NCBI RefSeq assembly: GCF_019464495.1 | Contig: NZ_CP080492.1 | Coordinates: forward strand, 992,001-1,056,000 | DNA length: 64,000 nucleotides | Direction of reading: 5' to 3' | Source: Leucobacter luti | Lineage (GTDB): Bacteria; Actinomycetota; Actinomycetes; Actinomycetales; Microbacteriaceae | In this document: one piece after another, positions 56,382-64,000 of the stretch | Layout of the letters: each line of letters opens with the position of its first letter | Position numbering within the stretch: position 1 is the first letter of the stretch | Made by a program: the position numbers and the translations under genes | The notes under the pieces: model-generated | Databases searched by the model: none | Seen by the model: the letters and a program-made list of their open reading frames with translations, nothing else | Told to the model about the DNA's origin: nothing

Positions 56382-57287
56382 ATGACCACTCAGAAACCAT
56401 GGCACGGAGTCATCGTCGCCTCCGCGCTCCCGTTCACCGAGGACCTCGCAGTCGACTACGACCGATTTGCTGATCATGTCCAATTCCTTGCAGACAACGG
56501 CTGCGATGGTATTGCCCCGAACGGCTCCCTCGGCGAGTACCAGAACCTCACAGCTGAGGAACGCGCCAAAGTCATTGAGGTCGCCGTTGACGCTGCGCCA
56601 GCCGGTTTCTCCGTCATGGCAGGATGCGGTGCGTACGGCGCCCTTGAATCACTGCGCTGGGCCGAGCAGGCTGCCGCTGCCGGCGCCGATTGCGTGATGC
56701 TGCTCCCCCCGAACACGTATCGGGCGAACCGCGAGCAGGTGAAGCACCACTATGCGACGGTGGCCCAGGCGGGGCTCCCCATCGTGGGGTACAACAACCC
56801 GATCGACACGAAAGTCGACCTGATCCCGGATCTCATCGCGGAGATCCACGAGGCAGGCCACATGGTGGGCGTGAAGGAATTTACCGGTGATCCGCGCCGA
56901 ATCTACGAAATCAAAGAACTCGCGCCGGACATCGACATCCTTATCGGCACCGACGACAGCGTGCTCGAAGTCGGCATCGCCGGCGCGGTCGGCTGGGTCG
57001 CAGGCTACCCCAACGCAATTCCCCGCTCCACAGTCGAGCTCTACCGACTCTGCACCTCTGGGAACGTCCAGGATCTCGAGCGCGCACAGGTGATCTACCG
57101 TGATCTCCACAAGCTGCTGCGCTGGGATACGAAAACCGAGTTCGTCGAGTCAATCAAGCTGTCGATGGATGTCATCGGACGCTACGGCGGTCCGAGTCGG
57201 CCCCCGCGGCTGCCCCTGCCGCAAGCAATTGCAGACCGCATCGTTGCCGACACCGTAGAGGCTGTGGCAAAAGGCTACGCTCAGTAG
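56382..57287 (+). CDS. DapA-family lyase/deaminase (putative 1-pyrroline-4-hydroxy-2-carboxylate deaminase)
   Basis: A class I aldolase-fold enzyme of 301 residues. GVIVASALPFTEDLAVDYDR and GIAPNGSLGEYQNLTAEERA carry the N-terminal DHDPS motifs, the Tyr is in LPIVGYNNPIDTKVDL, and the Schiff-base Lys in HMVGVKEFTGDPR (about residue 165). The cluster of racemases and an amine dehydrogenase suggests pyrroline-hydroxycarboxylate deaminase (the LhpC/HypD role), giving 2-oxoglutarate semialdehyde, rather than lysine synthesis. The ATG at 56382 has AAAGGA 9 bases upstream; a longer frame would cross the promoter. It begins the operon that runs to 63042. Confidence 0.86.
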   Translation: MTTQKPWHGVIVASALPFTEDLAVDYDRFADHVQFLADNGCDGIAPNGSLGEYQNLTAEERAKVIEVAVDAAPAGFSVMAGCGAYGALESLRWAEQAAAAGADCVMLLPPNTYRANREQVKHHYATVAQAGLPIVGYNNPIDTKVDLIPDLIAEIHEAGHMVGVKEFTGDPRRIYEIKELAPDIDILIGTDDSVLEVGIAGAVGWVAGYPNAIPRSTVELYRLCTSGNVQDLERAQVIYRDLHKLLRWDTKTEFVESIKLSMDVIGRYGGPSRPPRLPLPQAIADRIVADTVEAVAKGYAQ

Positions 57288-57319
57288 CGTTGGCCGCAGG
57301 CTGAGCCGAAAGGAGACCG

Positions 57320-58327
57320 ATGCGCACCTCGAACGTCTATCACGCCGTCGACTCGCACACCGAGGGAATGCCCACGCGCGTCATTACCGGCGGGGTTGGC
57401 GTATTTCCAGGTCACACCATGGCGGAGCGGCGTGCCTGGTTCCTTGCGAACCGCGATGAGCTGCGACAGCTCCTGATGTTCGAACCGCGCGGTCACGCCG
57501 CCATGAGCGGCGCGATCCTGCAGCCGCCTACCCGGCAGGACGCTGACTGGGGCGTGTTGTACATCGAGGTCTCCGGCTGTCTCCCGATGTGCGGCCACGG
57601 CACGATCGGGGTCGCAACGGTGCTCGTGGAGACCGGCATGGTGGACGTCACCGAGCCTGTCACCACCATCCGGCTCGATACACCAGCCGGCCTGGTCGTG
57701 GCCGAGGTCGCGGTGGCCGACGGCCGGGCCGAGCGGGTCACGATCACAAACGTGCCGTCGTTCGTGGAACGCCTCGATGCCAGCGTCGCGGTGCCGGGCA
57801 TCGGCACGGTACCCTACGATCTCGCCTTCGGCGGCAACTTTTACGCGATCGTGCGGCTCACAGAGCTCGGGATCGAGTTTCGGGCCGACCGCAGCAACCA
57901 ACAGGAGCTCCTCGACGCTGGTCTCGCCATCATGGCGGCAATCAACGCAGCGGATGAGCCGGTCCACCCGGAGCGCACCGATATCCGCGGGTGCCACCAT
58001 GTTTATCTCGAAGCGCCCGGATCCACCGCAGCGCACTCGAGGCACGCGATGGCAATCTTTCCCGGCTGGTTTGACCGCTCACCGTGCGGCACCGGGACGA
58101 GTGCGCGGATGGCGCAGCTCTACGCGCGAGGCGAACTCTCGCTCCAGCAGGAGTTCATCAACGAGTCGTATATCGGCTCGCGTTTCACCGGTCGGTTGAT
58201 CTCCGAGACCGAGGTCGCGGGTCGGCAGGCAGTGATCCCCACCATTACCGGCCGGGCCTGGCTCACCGGTACTGCGCAGTACTTCCTCGATCCGAGCGAT
58301 CCGTTTCCACAGGGGTTCTTACTGTGA
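57320..58327 (+). CDS. 4-hydroxyproline 2-epimerase / proline racemase family protein
   Basis: A 335-residue proline-racemase-fold enzyme with both catalytic cysteines: LPMCGHGTIGVATVL (near residue 91) and FDRSPCGTGTSARMAQL (near 255). YHAVDSHTEGMPTRVITGG and EPRGHAAMSGAILQPPTRQD are the N-terminal family blocks, and YIGSRFTGRLISETEV is a late block. The second Cys argues for epimerisation of trans-4-hydroxy-L-proline to cis-4-hydroxy-D-proline or a related substrate. It starts at an ATG behind AAAGGAGA, 32 bases after the DapA-family gene, and its TGA overlaps the next GTG by four bases (GTGA). Confidence 0.9.
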   Translation: MRTSNVYHAVDSHTEGMPTRVITGGVGVFPGHTMAERRAWFLANRDELRQLLMFEPRGHAAMSGAILQPPTRQDADWGVLYIEVSGCLPMCGHGTIGVATVLVETGMVDVTEPVTTIRLDTPAGLVVAEVAVADGRAERVTITNVPSFVERLDASVAVPGIGTVPYDLAFGGNFYAIVRLTELGIEFRADRSNQQELLDAGLAIMAAINAADEPVHPERTDIRGCHHVYLEAPGSTAAHSRHAMAIFPGWFDRSPCGTGTSARMAQLYARGELSLQQEFINESYIGSRFTGRLISETEVAGRQAVIPTITGRAWLTGTAQYFLDPSDPFPQGFLL

Positions 58328-59286
58328 CGTCACTCCCATATCTTGATGCCGACGAGATCCGCTCGGCACTCCCGTACACCACGGCGATCGCAGCCATCAC
58401 TGCGGGGCTTCGCTCGGGCGTCGACCCTGAGTGTGACAGCCCGCGCCTGTTCAGTGCGGCCCCAGGGGGAGAATTCCTGTTGATGCCAGCGCAAGGCAGC
58501 GAGTTCAGCGGGGTGAAGGCGCTCACCGTTGCACCACAGAACCCCGCGCGCAACCTTGCGAAGATCCAGGGCGTCTACATCCTGTACTCCTCAGACACGC
58601 TCGCGCCCGTCGCAGTGTTGGAGGGCGCGAGCCTCACCGCGATCCGCACCCCAGCGGTCACGCTCACCGCGGTGAGCCACCTCGCCGCGGCAGCGCCGGG
58701 CCTCACGCCACAGGCACCGCTCGTACTCGTCTACGGTGCCGGCGTGCAGGCCGCAGGGCACATCCGAGCCGCACGAGCCGTATTTCCCGCAGCCCGCTTC
58801 GCCGTGATCGGCCGTAGCCCAGAGCGGGTCACGGCCCTCTGCGCCGAGTTTCCGAAGCTTGACATCGCGGACTACGGAGCGATGCCGGAAACCGCGGTCA
58901 GCGCAGCCGACATCATCCTGTGCACCACCAGCGCCTGCGCTCCCCTCTTCGATGGCTCCCTCGTGCGCGAGACCGCCATCGTCGCTGCCGTCGGAACGCA
59001 CGGCCGCGATCTGCGGGAGGTTGACGATGTGCTCGTGCGGCGCTCCGACGTCGTCGTCGAGGGCCGCGCCTCTGCTGCCCGGGAGAACGGCAACCTTGCG
59101 ACGGCGCTCACCGAGGCAGACTGGGCCGCACCAACCGCCCCACGAAACCTGCGCGAGCTGGTCTCAGGCGAAGTGACACGCCGCACCGGACGACCGGCTT
59201 TGTATACCGGAGTCGGAATGTCGTGGGAAGATCTGATCTGTGCGGCTGCCGTATTCTCCGCGGCCGAGCAGAGCACCCGTCGCTGA
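58324..59286 (+). CDS. Ornithine cyclodeaminase/mu-crystallin family protein (putative pyrroline-2-carboxylate reductase)
   Basis: A 320-residue member of the OCD/mu-crystallin family. LPYLDADEIRSALPYTTAIA at the N-terminus; GASLTAIRTPAVTLTAVSHL is the conserved substrate-side helix; a Rossmann motif LVLVYGAGVQAAGHIRAARA (near 140) binds NAD(P); TAIVAAVGTHGRDLREVDDV follows. In clusters with proline-racemase-family enzymes, OCD proteins reduce 1-pyrroline-2-carboxylate to L-proline; this is the favoured role here, though true cyclodeamination or alanine dehydrogenation is possible. The GTG at 58324 overlaps the upstream gene by four bases; an open extension further upstream is spurious. Confidence 0.86.
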   Translation: MTSLPYLDADEIRSALPYTTAIAAITAGLRSGVDPECDSPRLFSAAPGGEFLLMPAQGSEFSGVKALTVAPQNPARNLAKIQGVYILYSSDTLAPVAVLEGASLTAIRTPAVTLTAVSHLAAAAPGLTPQAPLVLVYGAGVQAAGHIRAARAVFPAARFAVIGRSPERVTALCAEFPKLDIADYGAMPETAVSAADIILCTTSACAPLFDGSLVRETAIVAAVGTHGRDLREVDDVLVRRSDVVVEGRASAARENGNLATALTEADWAAPTAPRNLRELVSGEVTRRTGRPALYTGVGMSWEDLICAAAVFSAAEQSTRR

Positions 59287-59295
59287 GGAGCACCC

Positions 59296-60033
59296 ATGTC
59301 AACGCACCCACACACCCCGGAACCCGTGTCGCCGTGGACGCCACTGGAGCGGCCGCTGAACCTCCGCGAGACGGTACTTGAGCAGCTCCGTACCGCCATC
59401 ATCACCGGCCGGCTCGCCGAGGGAGAAGTGGTGTCAGCTCCCTCGCTCGGCCAGGCGCTTGGCGTCTCGGCGACCCCGGTGAGAGAGGCCATGATGGACC
59501 TCGCACGCGAGGGGCTCGTCGAGACGATCAAGAACAAGGGCTTCCGAGTGACGCGGATGAGCCCCAGCGATCTGCAGGATCTCACTCAAATTCGACTGCT
59601 GCTGGAACCGCCTGCCATGCAGTACGTTGTCGGCAATATTCCCGCGGAGATCCGCGCGGAGCTTGATGCCCTTGCGGCGGAGTGCGTGCGAGCGGCCGAG
59701 CGCGAAGATCTGGAAGAGTACCTCCGAACGGACCGCGAGTTCCACGCACTTCTGCTCGCGAGAACGGGAAACCCGCAACTCGTGGAACTGGCCACCTCGC
59801 TGCGCACGCGGACTCGGCTCTACGGGATCGCCACGCTGGCGCGCGAGGGCAAGCTTGGCGACTCGGCCAGAGAGCACCAGCGGCTGCTCGAGGTGCTCGG
59901 GGAGGACGACGGCGACGCTGCCGAGGCACTGTTGCGAGAACACATCGGCCACGCGAGCTCACTCTGGGCTACCGGAGAGTCAGCCTCAGCCACCGATGCG
60001 ACCGGCACTTCGGATGGATCCGCGGTGACATGA
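59296..60033 (+). CDS. GntR family transcriptional regulator, FCD (FadR) subfamily
   Basis: A 245-residue regulator. The winged helix (about residues 20-88) contains VLEQLRTAIITGRLAEGEVV and SLGQALGVSATPVREAMMDL. The FCD ligand domain (about 95-225) contains metal-binding-type positions in YLRTDREFHALLLARTGNPQ and the late His block REHIGHA. It is encoded inside the operon and probably binds the shared ATGTCACAC promoter sites. The ligand may be hydroxyproline or a pyrroline intermediate (inference). ATG behind GAGGAG, 9 bases after the OCD gene; it overlaps the next gene by four bases (ATGA). Confidence 0.92.
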   Translation: MSTHPHTPEPVSPWTPLERPLNLRETVLEQLRTAIITGRLAEGEVVSAPSLGQALGVSATPVREAMMDLAREGLVETIKNKGFRVTRMSPSDLQDLTQIRLLLEPPAMQYVVGNIPAEIRAELDALAAECVRAAEREDLEEYLRTDREFHALLLARTGNPQLVELATSLRTRTRLYGIATLAREGKLGDSAREHQRLLEVLGEDDGDAAEALLREHIGHASSLWATGESASATDATGTSDGSAVT

Positions 60034-61184
60034 CCCGCAGCTCCGACGTTCTCATCATTGGTGCTGGCATCATCGGAGCTGCCACCGCCTATTTCGCCGC
60101 GCGCGCTGGCTTGCGAGTCACGATACTCGAACGGGATCTGCCTGCCGGCGGAACGACGTCGCGCTGCGAGGGGAACATCCTCGTCTCCGACAAGGAGCTC
60201 GGGCCGGAGTTGGAACTCACCCAGTACTCGCTCAGTATCTGGAAAGGCGAGCTCGCTGAGCACGCCGCGCTGTGGGAATTTCAAGCAAAGGGCGGGATCA
60301 TCGTCGCATCCCACGAGAGCAGTCTGGCCTCGCTTGAGCGTGTTTCGAGCGCGCAGCGCAGCTCCGGAATTGCCTCTGAACGGCTTGATCCTGCGGCGCT
60401 ACGTGAGCGTGAGCCGTTCGTGACCGAGCGCGCGTTGGGGGCTGCGTTCTACCCTGAGGACAGCCAGGTGCAGCCCATACTCGCCGCGGCCCAACTACTG
60501 CGATTGGCCCGTGACGCGGGAGCACAACTCGTCACCAGAGCACCAGTGACTGCGCTCCTGCGCTCGGGGGATCGGGTGACCGGGGCCCGCACGCCGCGCG
60601 GAGACTTCAGCGCGGCACACACCGTCAACGCCACAGGCACCTGGGCCAGCGAGATTGGCGCTATGGCGGGCGTTTCCGTGCCAGTGCTCCCCCGCCGCGG
60701 CTTCGTGCTCGTCACTGAGCCGCTGCCGCCGATGGTGCGCCACAAGGTCTACGCCGCTGAGTACGTCGACAACGTTGGGAGCTCAGACGAGGGCCTGCAG
60801 GCCTCACCCGTGGTCGAAGGCACACCAGCTGGCACCATTCTGATCGGTTCGAGCCGCGAGCGCGTTGGCTTTGATGACCGTGTGAGCCAGACTGCGCTAC
60901 GGACAATCGCGCAGAACGCGATCGAGCTCTTCCCGTTCCTCGAGCGAACCAGAATCCTCCGCCACTACCACGGGTTCCGCCCCTACTGTCCTGACCATCT
61001 GCCGGTCATCGGGCACGATCCGCGCGCCCCCGGGCTCTGGCATGCAGCTGGCCACGAGGGTGCCGGGATCGGGTTGTCCGCTGGAACCGGCAAGCTCCTG
61101 GCTCAGGCACTGAGCGGTGCTGAGCCAGAGCTCCCGCTGTTCCCGTTTCGACCGCAGCGCTTCAGCGAGGAGGCCCCAGCATGA
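60030..61184 (+). CDS. FAD-dependent amino acid dehydrogenase, small FAD (DadA/glycine-oxidase-like) subunit
   Basis: A DAO-superfamily flavoprotein of 384 residues with N-terminal VLIIGAGIIGAATAYFAARA for FAD and EREPFVTERALGAAFYPEDS further in. The C-terminal substrate side is YHGFRPYCPDHLPVIGHDPR and GLWHAAGHEGAGIGLSAGTG. It is the catalytic (beta) type found in heteromeric D-hydroxyproline dehydrogenase, opine oxidase and HCN synthase (HcnC). With the two following genes it gives the expected beta-gamma-alpha set. The ATG at 60030 overlaps the GntR stop; a long upstream extension in the same frame is spurious. Confidence 0.9.
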   Translation: MTRSSDVLIIGAGIIGAATAYFAARAGLRVTILERDLPAGGTTSRCEGNILVSDKELGPELELTQYSLSIWKGELAEHAALWEFQAKGGIIVASHESSLASLERVSSAQRSSGIASERLDPAALREREPFVTERALGAAFYPEDSQVQPILAAAQLLRLARDAGAQLVTRAPVTALLRSGDRVTGARTPRGDFSAAHTVNATGTWASEIGAMAGVSVPVLPRRGFVLVTEPLPPMVRHKVYAAEYVDNVGSSDEGLQASPVVEGTPAGTILIGSSRERVGFDDRVSQTALRTIAQNAIELFPFLERTRILRHYHGFRPYCPDHLPVIGHDPRAPGLWHAAGHEGAGIGLSAGTGKLLAQALSGAEPELPLFPFRPQRFSEEAPA

Positions 61185-61552
61185 ACCGAGTTCACGAGTC
61201 GGCGCGCACACCACAGGATCAGACTGAACAGGGGGAGTTGCAGACAGCGGCGACGCAGCCGGCACAGGGGGAACAGCAGACACAACAGGCACACGGGGAA
61301 CAGCCAATGCAGCCAGCTGCCACGTTCAACGGCGCACCGCTCACCGCGGCACCCGGCGCCACGATCGCGGCAGCCCTCATTGGCTCAGGCCGCCAGAGCT
61401 GGCGCACCACGCGCGGTGGTGCAGCACGCGGCCTGTTCTGCGGGATTGGCGTCTGCTTCGACTGCATCGTCACCATCGACGGCGAGAGCGGCCAGCGCGC
61501 GTGCATGATCCCGCTCGCCAACGGGATGACCATCACGAGTGCAGACGCATGA
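61181..61552 (+). CDS. (2Fe-2S)-binding small subunit of the dehydrogenase (HcnA-like)
   Basis: A 123-residue ferredoxin-like protein. About 45 N-terminal residues are low-complexity and Gln-rich (TQPAQGEQQTQQAHGEQPMQ), which is unusual for this family. The Fer2_4 domain follows: ATFNGAPLTAAPGATIAAAL, then GLFCGIGVCFDCIVTIDGES and GQRACMIPL. The four cysteines (CGIGVC-FDC and the later C) ligate the [2Fe-2S] cluster that carries electrons between the two flavin subunits. It overlaps both neighbours by four bases. Confidence 0.9.
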   Translation: MNRVHESARTPQDQTEQGELQTAATQPAQGEQQTQQAHGEQPMQPAATFNGAPLTAAPGATIAAALIGSGRQSWRTTRGGAARGLFCGIGVCFDCIVTIDGESGQRACMIPLANGMTITSADA

Positions 61553-63042
61553 ACGCGGCACTGCACTCGCCCCGCGGCACCGCGGTGGATCGCAGCTCGC
61601 ACTTCGACGTGGCGATTGTGGGCGCCGGGCCGGCCGGGCTCGCCGCAGCGCAGTCCGCACTCGCCGCTGGCGTCAGCGTCTGCATCATCGACTCCGGGGT
61701 GCAACCGGGTGGGCAATTCTGGCGACACCGTTCGGAGGCAGCCGGGGTGCCCGATGACGGCGCGCTCCACCACGGCTGGGCCGAGTATCAGGAACTGCGC
61801 GCGGACTTTGATCGCGGGCGCGCGAGCGGGCGACTGACGCATTTTCCGGGCACGAGTGTGTGGCAGGCGCGGCGCTTGGAGCGCCGTTTCGCACTCTCCA
61901 CGACCCCGGTTGCTGGTACGACTCCAGAGGCTCCGGCGCAGGTCACCGCCACCAGCCTGATTCTCGCGACCGGGGGCTATGACCGGCAACTTCCGGTGCC
62001 GGGCTGGGAGCTGCCCGGCGTATATGCAGCCGGTGGCATTCAGTCATTCATGAAGCAAAACGGGAGCCTGCCCGGCGCGCGCTTTGTGATCGCGGGCACT
62101 GGCCCGTTTCTCCTCCCGGTCGCGGCCGGAATCTCGCGGTCCGGTGGCACTGTTGCCGCGGTCTGCGAGGCCACCGACCTTACCGGCTGGCTGCCGCGCG
62201 CTCACCGCGCGGCAGCGGTTCCCACCAAGGGCGTCGAGGGAGCCGCCTACGTCGGCACCTTCCTCCGACACCGCATCCCCTATCGCCGCCGCACAGTCAT
62301 CACCGAGATCATCGGCACCGACCGAGTCACGGCCGTGCGCACGGCGCGAGTCGACCGCGCGGGGCGCCCAGTGCCGGGTTCCGAACGGGTGATCGACGGC
62401 GTCGATGCCGTCGGCCTGGGGTGGGGCTTCACTCCGCAGATGGAGCTCCCCGTGCAACTTGGCGTCGAAACGCGAGTGGATCTTGACGGCTCACTCGTCG
62501 CGGTGGTGGACGCGGCACAGCGCTCCTCAGTGCCCGGCCTCCTCATCGCTGGCGAGCTCACCGGGGTCGGCGGTGCGACGCTCGCGGTGCTTGAGGGCCG
62601 GATCGCGGGTCGCGTCGCAGCGGGAAGTGGTGCGGCTCGGGTACGAGCGGCTTCGACCTCAGAATTGCGCGCGATTCGCCGCCACCGCGCGTTCGCGGCG
62701 GCGATGCACCTCGCACACCCAGTGCCAGCCGGCTGGGAGGACCTCGTCTGCGACGACACGCTCGTGTGCCGCTGCGAAGAAGTCACCGCGGGGTCGTTGC
62801 GGCATGCCCGCGACGAGCTGGCGAGCGATGATTCTCGCAGCCAGAAAGGCATCACCCGCGCTGGCATGGGCTGGTGTCAGGGGCGCGTCTGCGGCTTCGC
62901 GGTCTCCTGTCTCGCCGGGGGCAGCTCCACGCCGAGCGCTGCCTCGCTCACCCAGAACGCGCACCGCCCGGTGGCTCAGCCGCTGCCCCTTGGAGCGCTA
63001 CGCATGCTGGCAGACGAGCCCTCACCTCGCCCCGCGAAATGA
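61549..63042 (+). CDS. FAD/NAD(P)-binding large subunit of the dehydrogenase (HcnB-like, with BFD-type Fe-S domain)
   Basis: A 497-residue pyridine-nucleotide-disulfide-type flavoprotein. The N-terminal FAD motif is FDVAIVGAGPAGLAAAQSAL, a second nucleotide motif is FVIAGTGPFLLPVAAGISRS, and GLLIAGELTGVGGATLAVLE is the third FAD contact. The C-terminus has a BFD-like [2Fe-2S] domain: TLVCRCEEVTAGSLRHARDE and GMGWCQGRVCGFAVSCLAG provide the four Cys. It is homologous to HcnB, OoxA and the alpha subunit of D-hydroxyproline dehydrogenase. Overlaps the small subunit by four bases, so the three subunits are translated together. It ends the operon. Confidence 0.9.
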   Translation: MNAALHSPRGTAVDRSSHFDVAIVGAGPAGLAAAQSALAAGVSVCIIDSGVQPGGQFWRHRSEAAGVPDDGALHHGWAEYQELRADFDRGRASGRLTHFPGTSVWQARRLERRFALSTTPVAGTTPEAPAQVTATSLILATGGYDRQLPVPGWELPGVYAAGGIQSFMKQNGSLPGARFVIAGTGPFLLPVAAGISRSGGTVAAVCEATDLTGWLPRAHRAAAVPTKGVEGAAYVGTFLRHRIPYRRRTVITEIIGTDRVTAVRTARVDRAGRPVPGSERVIDGVDAVGLGWGFTPQMELPVQLGVETRVDLDGSLVAVVDAAQRSSVPGLLIAGELTGVGGATLAVLEGRIAGRVAAGSGAARVRAASTSELRAIRRHRAFAAAMHLAHPVPAGWEDLVCDDTLVCRCEEVTAGSLRHARDELASDDSRSQKGITRAGMGWCQGRVCGFAVSCLAGGSSTPSAASLTQNAHRPVAQPLPLGALRMLADEPSPRPAK

Positions 63043-63218
63043 GCGCCCCGCGATATGAGCGCGCCGCAAGCTCGATAATCTCGCGAGCCTGCAGCGCGCC
63101 CGTTGCACCGGTTCGAGGATCGAGCACGGCAGCGCGCTCGGAGAGTTCCGTGAGCAGCATCTGCTGTCTGCTCGACCAGGATTGGTCCGAGGCGATCACG
63201 CACCGACGGACTCTGCAA

Positions 63219-63929
63219 TCACGCTCCCAGATACGCCTCAATCACCCGCGGATCCGCCGCAAGCTCCGCGGCGGGCCCGGCCATGGTCACCCGCCCCGAT
63301 TCGAGCACATACGCCCGATCAGCAATTTTGAGGGCTGCCCGAGCGTTCTGTTCGACGAGCAGCACCGTGGTGCCCTCGCTATTGACCGCACGAATGATGT
63401 CCATCACTTGTTTCACGATGAGCGGCGCGAGGCCCATCGAGGGTTCATCGAGCAAGAGCAGCTGTGGGCCACCGACGAGCGCCCGACCAAGCGCGAGCAT
63501 CTGCTGCTCGCCGCCTGAGAGAGTGCCGCCCTGCTGCTCGCGACGCTCAGCGAGTCGTGGCATCAGCTCGTACGCGTGAGCCGCGCGCTCGGCGATCAGC
63601 TTCTGGTCTTTCACGAGGTAGCCGCCAAGTAGGAGGTTTTCGTGCACGGAAAGCGTCGAGAAGATCCGTCTCCCCTCTGGGATGTGGATCAGGCCGGCAC
63701 CGACGATGTCCCATGGCTGCAGCTTCGCAAGGTTCTTGCCACCCCAGGTGATGGTGCCACTCTTCGCACGAACCAAGCCGGAGATGAGCGAGAGCGTCGA
63801 CGTCTTGCCTGCTCCGTTGTTGCCAAGGAGCGAGACGATTTCGCCCTCGCGCACCTCGATACTGAGGTCACGCAACGCGTGCACGCGGTTGTAGTACAGC
63901 TCGACGTTCTCGAGGTTAAGACTGCTCAT
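63219..63929 (-). CDS. livF: Branched-chain-amino-acid-type ABC transporter ATP-binding protein (LivF-like)
   Basis: A 236-residue HAAT-family ATPase. Walker A is LLGNNGAGKTSTLSLISGL, the Q-loop region is LIHIPEGRRIFSTLSVHENL, the signature is GTLSGGEQQMLALGRALVGG, and Walker B is LLLLDEPSMGLAPLIVKQVM. The H-loop position carries VLLVEQNARAALKIADRAY, as is normal for LivF. It imports branched-chain or other hydrophobic amino acids with LivG and two permeases; next to this cluster, hydroxyproline uptake is a reasonable guess. It overlaps the upstream LivG-type gene by four bases and converges on the dehydrogenase operon. Confidence 0.92.
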   Translation of the reverse strand: MSSLNLENVELYYNRVHALRDLSIEVREGEIVSLLGNNGAGKTSTLSLISGLVRAKSGTITWGGKNLAKLQPWDIVGAGLIHIPEGRRIFSTLSVHENLLLGGYLVKDQKLIAERAAHAYELMPRLAERREQQGGTLSGGEQQMLALGRALVGGPQLLLLDEPSMGLAPLIVKQVMDIIRAVNSEGTTVLLVEQNARAALKIADRAYVLESGRVTMAGPAAELAADPRVIEAYLGA

Positions 63930-64000
63930 GCTTCTTCCTCCCCCAGGTAGGCGGCAATGACCACCGGATCCTGTTTCACCTGTTCCGGTGTTCCCTCTGC
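63926..64000 (-). CDS. livG: LivG-type ABC transporter ATP-binding protein, C-terminal end only
   Basis: Only the last 24 codons are in the window: residues AEGTPEQVKQDPVVIAAYLG and then EEEA before TGA. This matches the conserved LivG C-terminus (G-x-P-x-x-V-x-x-D-P-x-V-I-x-A-Y-L-G). The gene continues beyond the right edge and overlaps livF by four bases (ATGA). Confidence 0.85.
   Translation of the reverse strand, partial: AEGTPEQVKQDPVVIAAYLGEEEA

Noticed and set aside
62948..63241. Minus-strand open frame between the dehydrogenase and livF
   Set aside because: It overlaps the end of the dehydrogenase gene, has no ribosome site, and no domain. The 63043-63218 gap is treated as non-coding.

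Overview
The window is high-G+C chromosomal DNA from an actinobacterium. The best guess is Microbacteriaceae (Leucobacter-like); this is an inference from gene content, because no rRNA is present. Supporting signs are the fused E2/E1 2-oxoglutarate dehydrogenase, a GTP-dependent PEP carboxykinase divergent from a RamB/PrpR-type regulator, a DUF501-divIC-eno cluster, GTG/TTG starts, and several promoters whose -10 box sits six bases before the start codon (leaderless mRNAs). No prophage, insertion sequence, integrase or CRISPR array was seen.

Layout. 1-8.8 kb: end of a fumarylacetoacetate-hydrolase-family gene, aspA, an MFS exporter, lemA-htpX, and a deaminase/aldolase-lactone oxidase pair. 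8.9-11.5 kb: an odd tRNA (UAA anticodon, short variable loop) and a surface-anchored beta-propeller protein. 11.7-19.5 kb: pckG and its divergent regulator, a repeat-rich spacer, ndh, DUF501, divIC, eno. 19.5-23.5 kb: a VOC protein, hisS, a membrane protein with a YtrA-type GntR regulator, and an AhpD-like protein. 23.7-28.8 kb: a short-chain carboxylate module (PrpE-like ligase, DUF485 protein, ActP-like symporter) divergent from a LuxR-type regulator. 28.9-38.2 kb: a small membrane protein with a strong promoter, mazG, a lipoprotein, mfd-pth, rplY, ung, an SDR. 38.4-41.1 kb: metY and metX. 41.6-47.1 kb: a MacAB-like export operon with two lipoproteins. 47.2-53.6 kb: two CNNM/CorC-type membrane proteins and kgd. 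53.7-64 kb: two small transcription units, then a probable hydroxyproline (or related D-amino acid) catabolic cluster: two proline-racemase-family enzymes, a DapA-family lyase, an ornithine-cyclodeaminase-family reductase, an FCD GntR regulator, a three-subunit FAD/2Fe-2S dehydrogenase, and Liv-type ABC ATPases on the opposite strand.

The main caution is reading-frame quality. Five genes (deaminase/aldolase, mfd, ung, the MacA-like adaptor, the first proline racemase) contain seven apparent one-base deletions. Each can be repaired by adding one C to a run of four or five C on the + strand. This looks like systematic homopolymer undercalling, though real frameshifts are not excluded. Coordinates for these genes span the repaired reading frame.

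For follow-up, the most interesting items are the class-I-shaped UAA tRNA, the shared promoter/operator architecture in the catabolic cluster, the near-consensus promoter wrapped in two identical 10-mers upstream of a 71-residue membrane protein, and the 20-bp-period tandem repeat before ndh.
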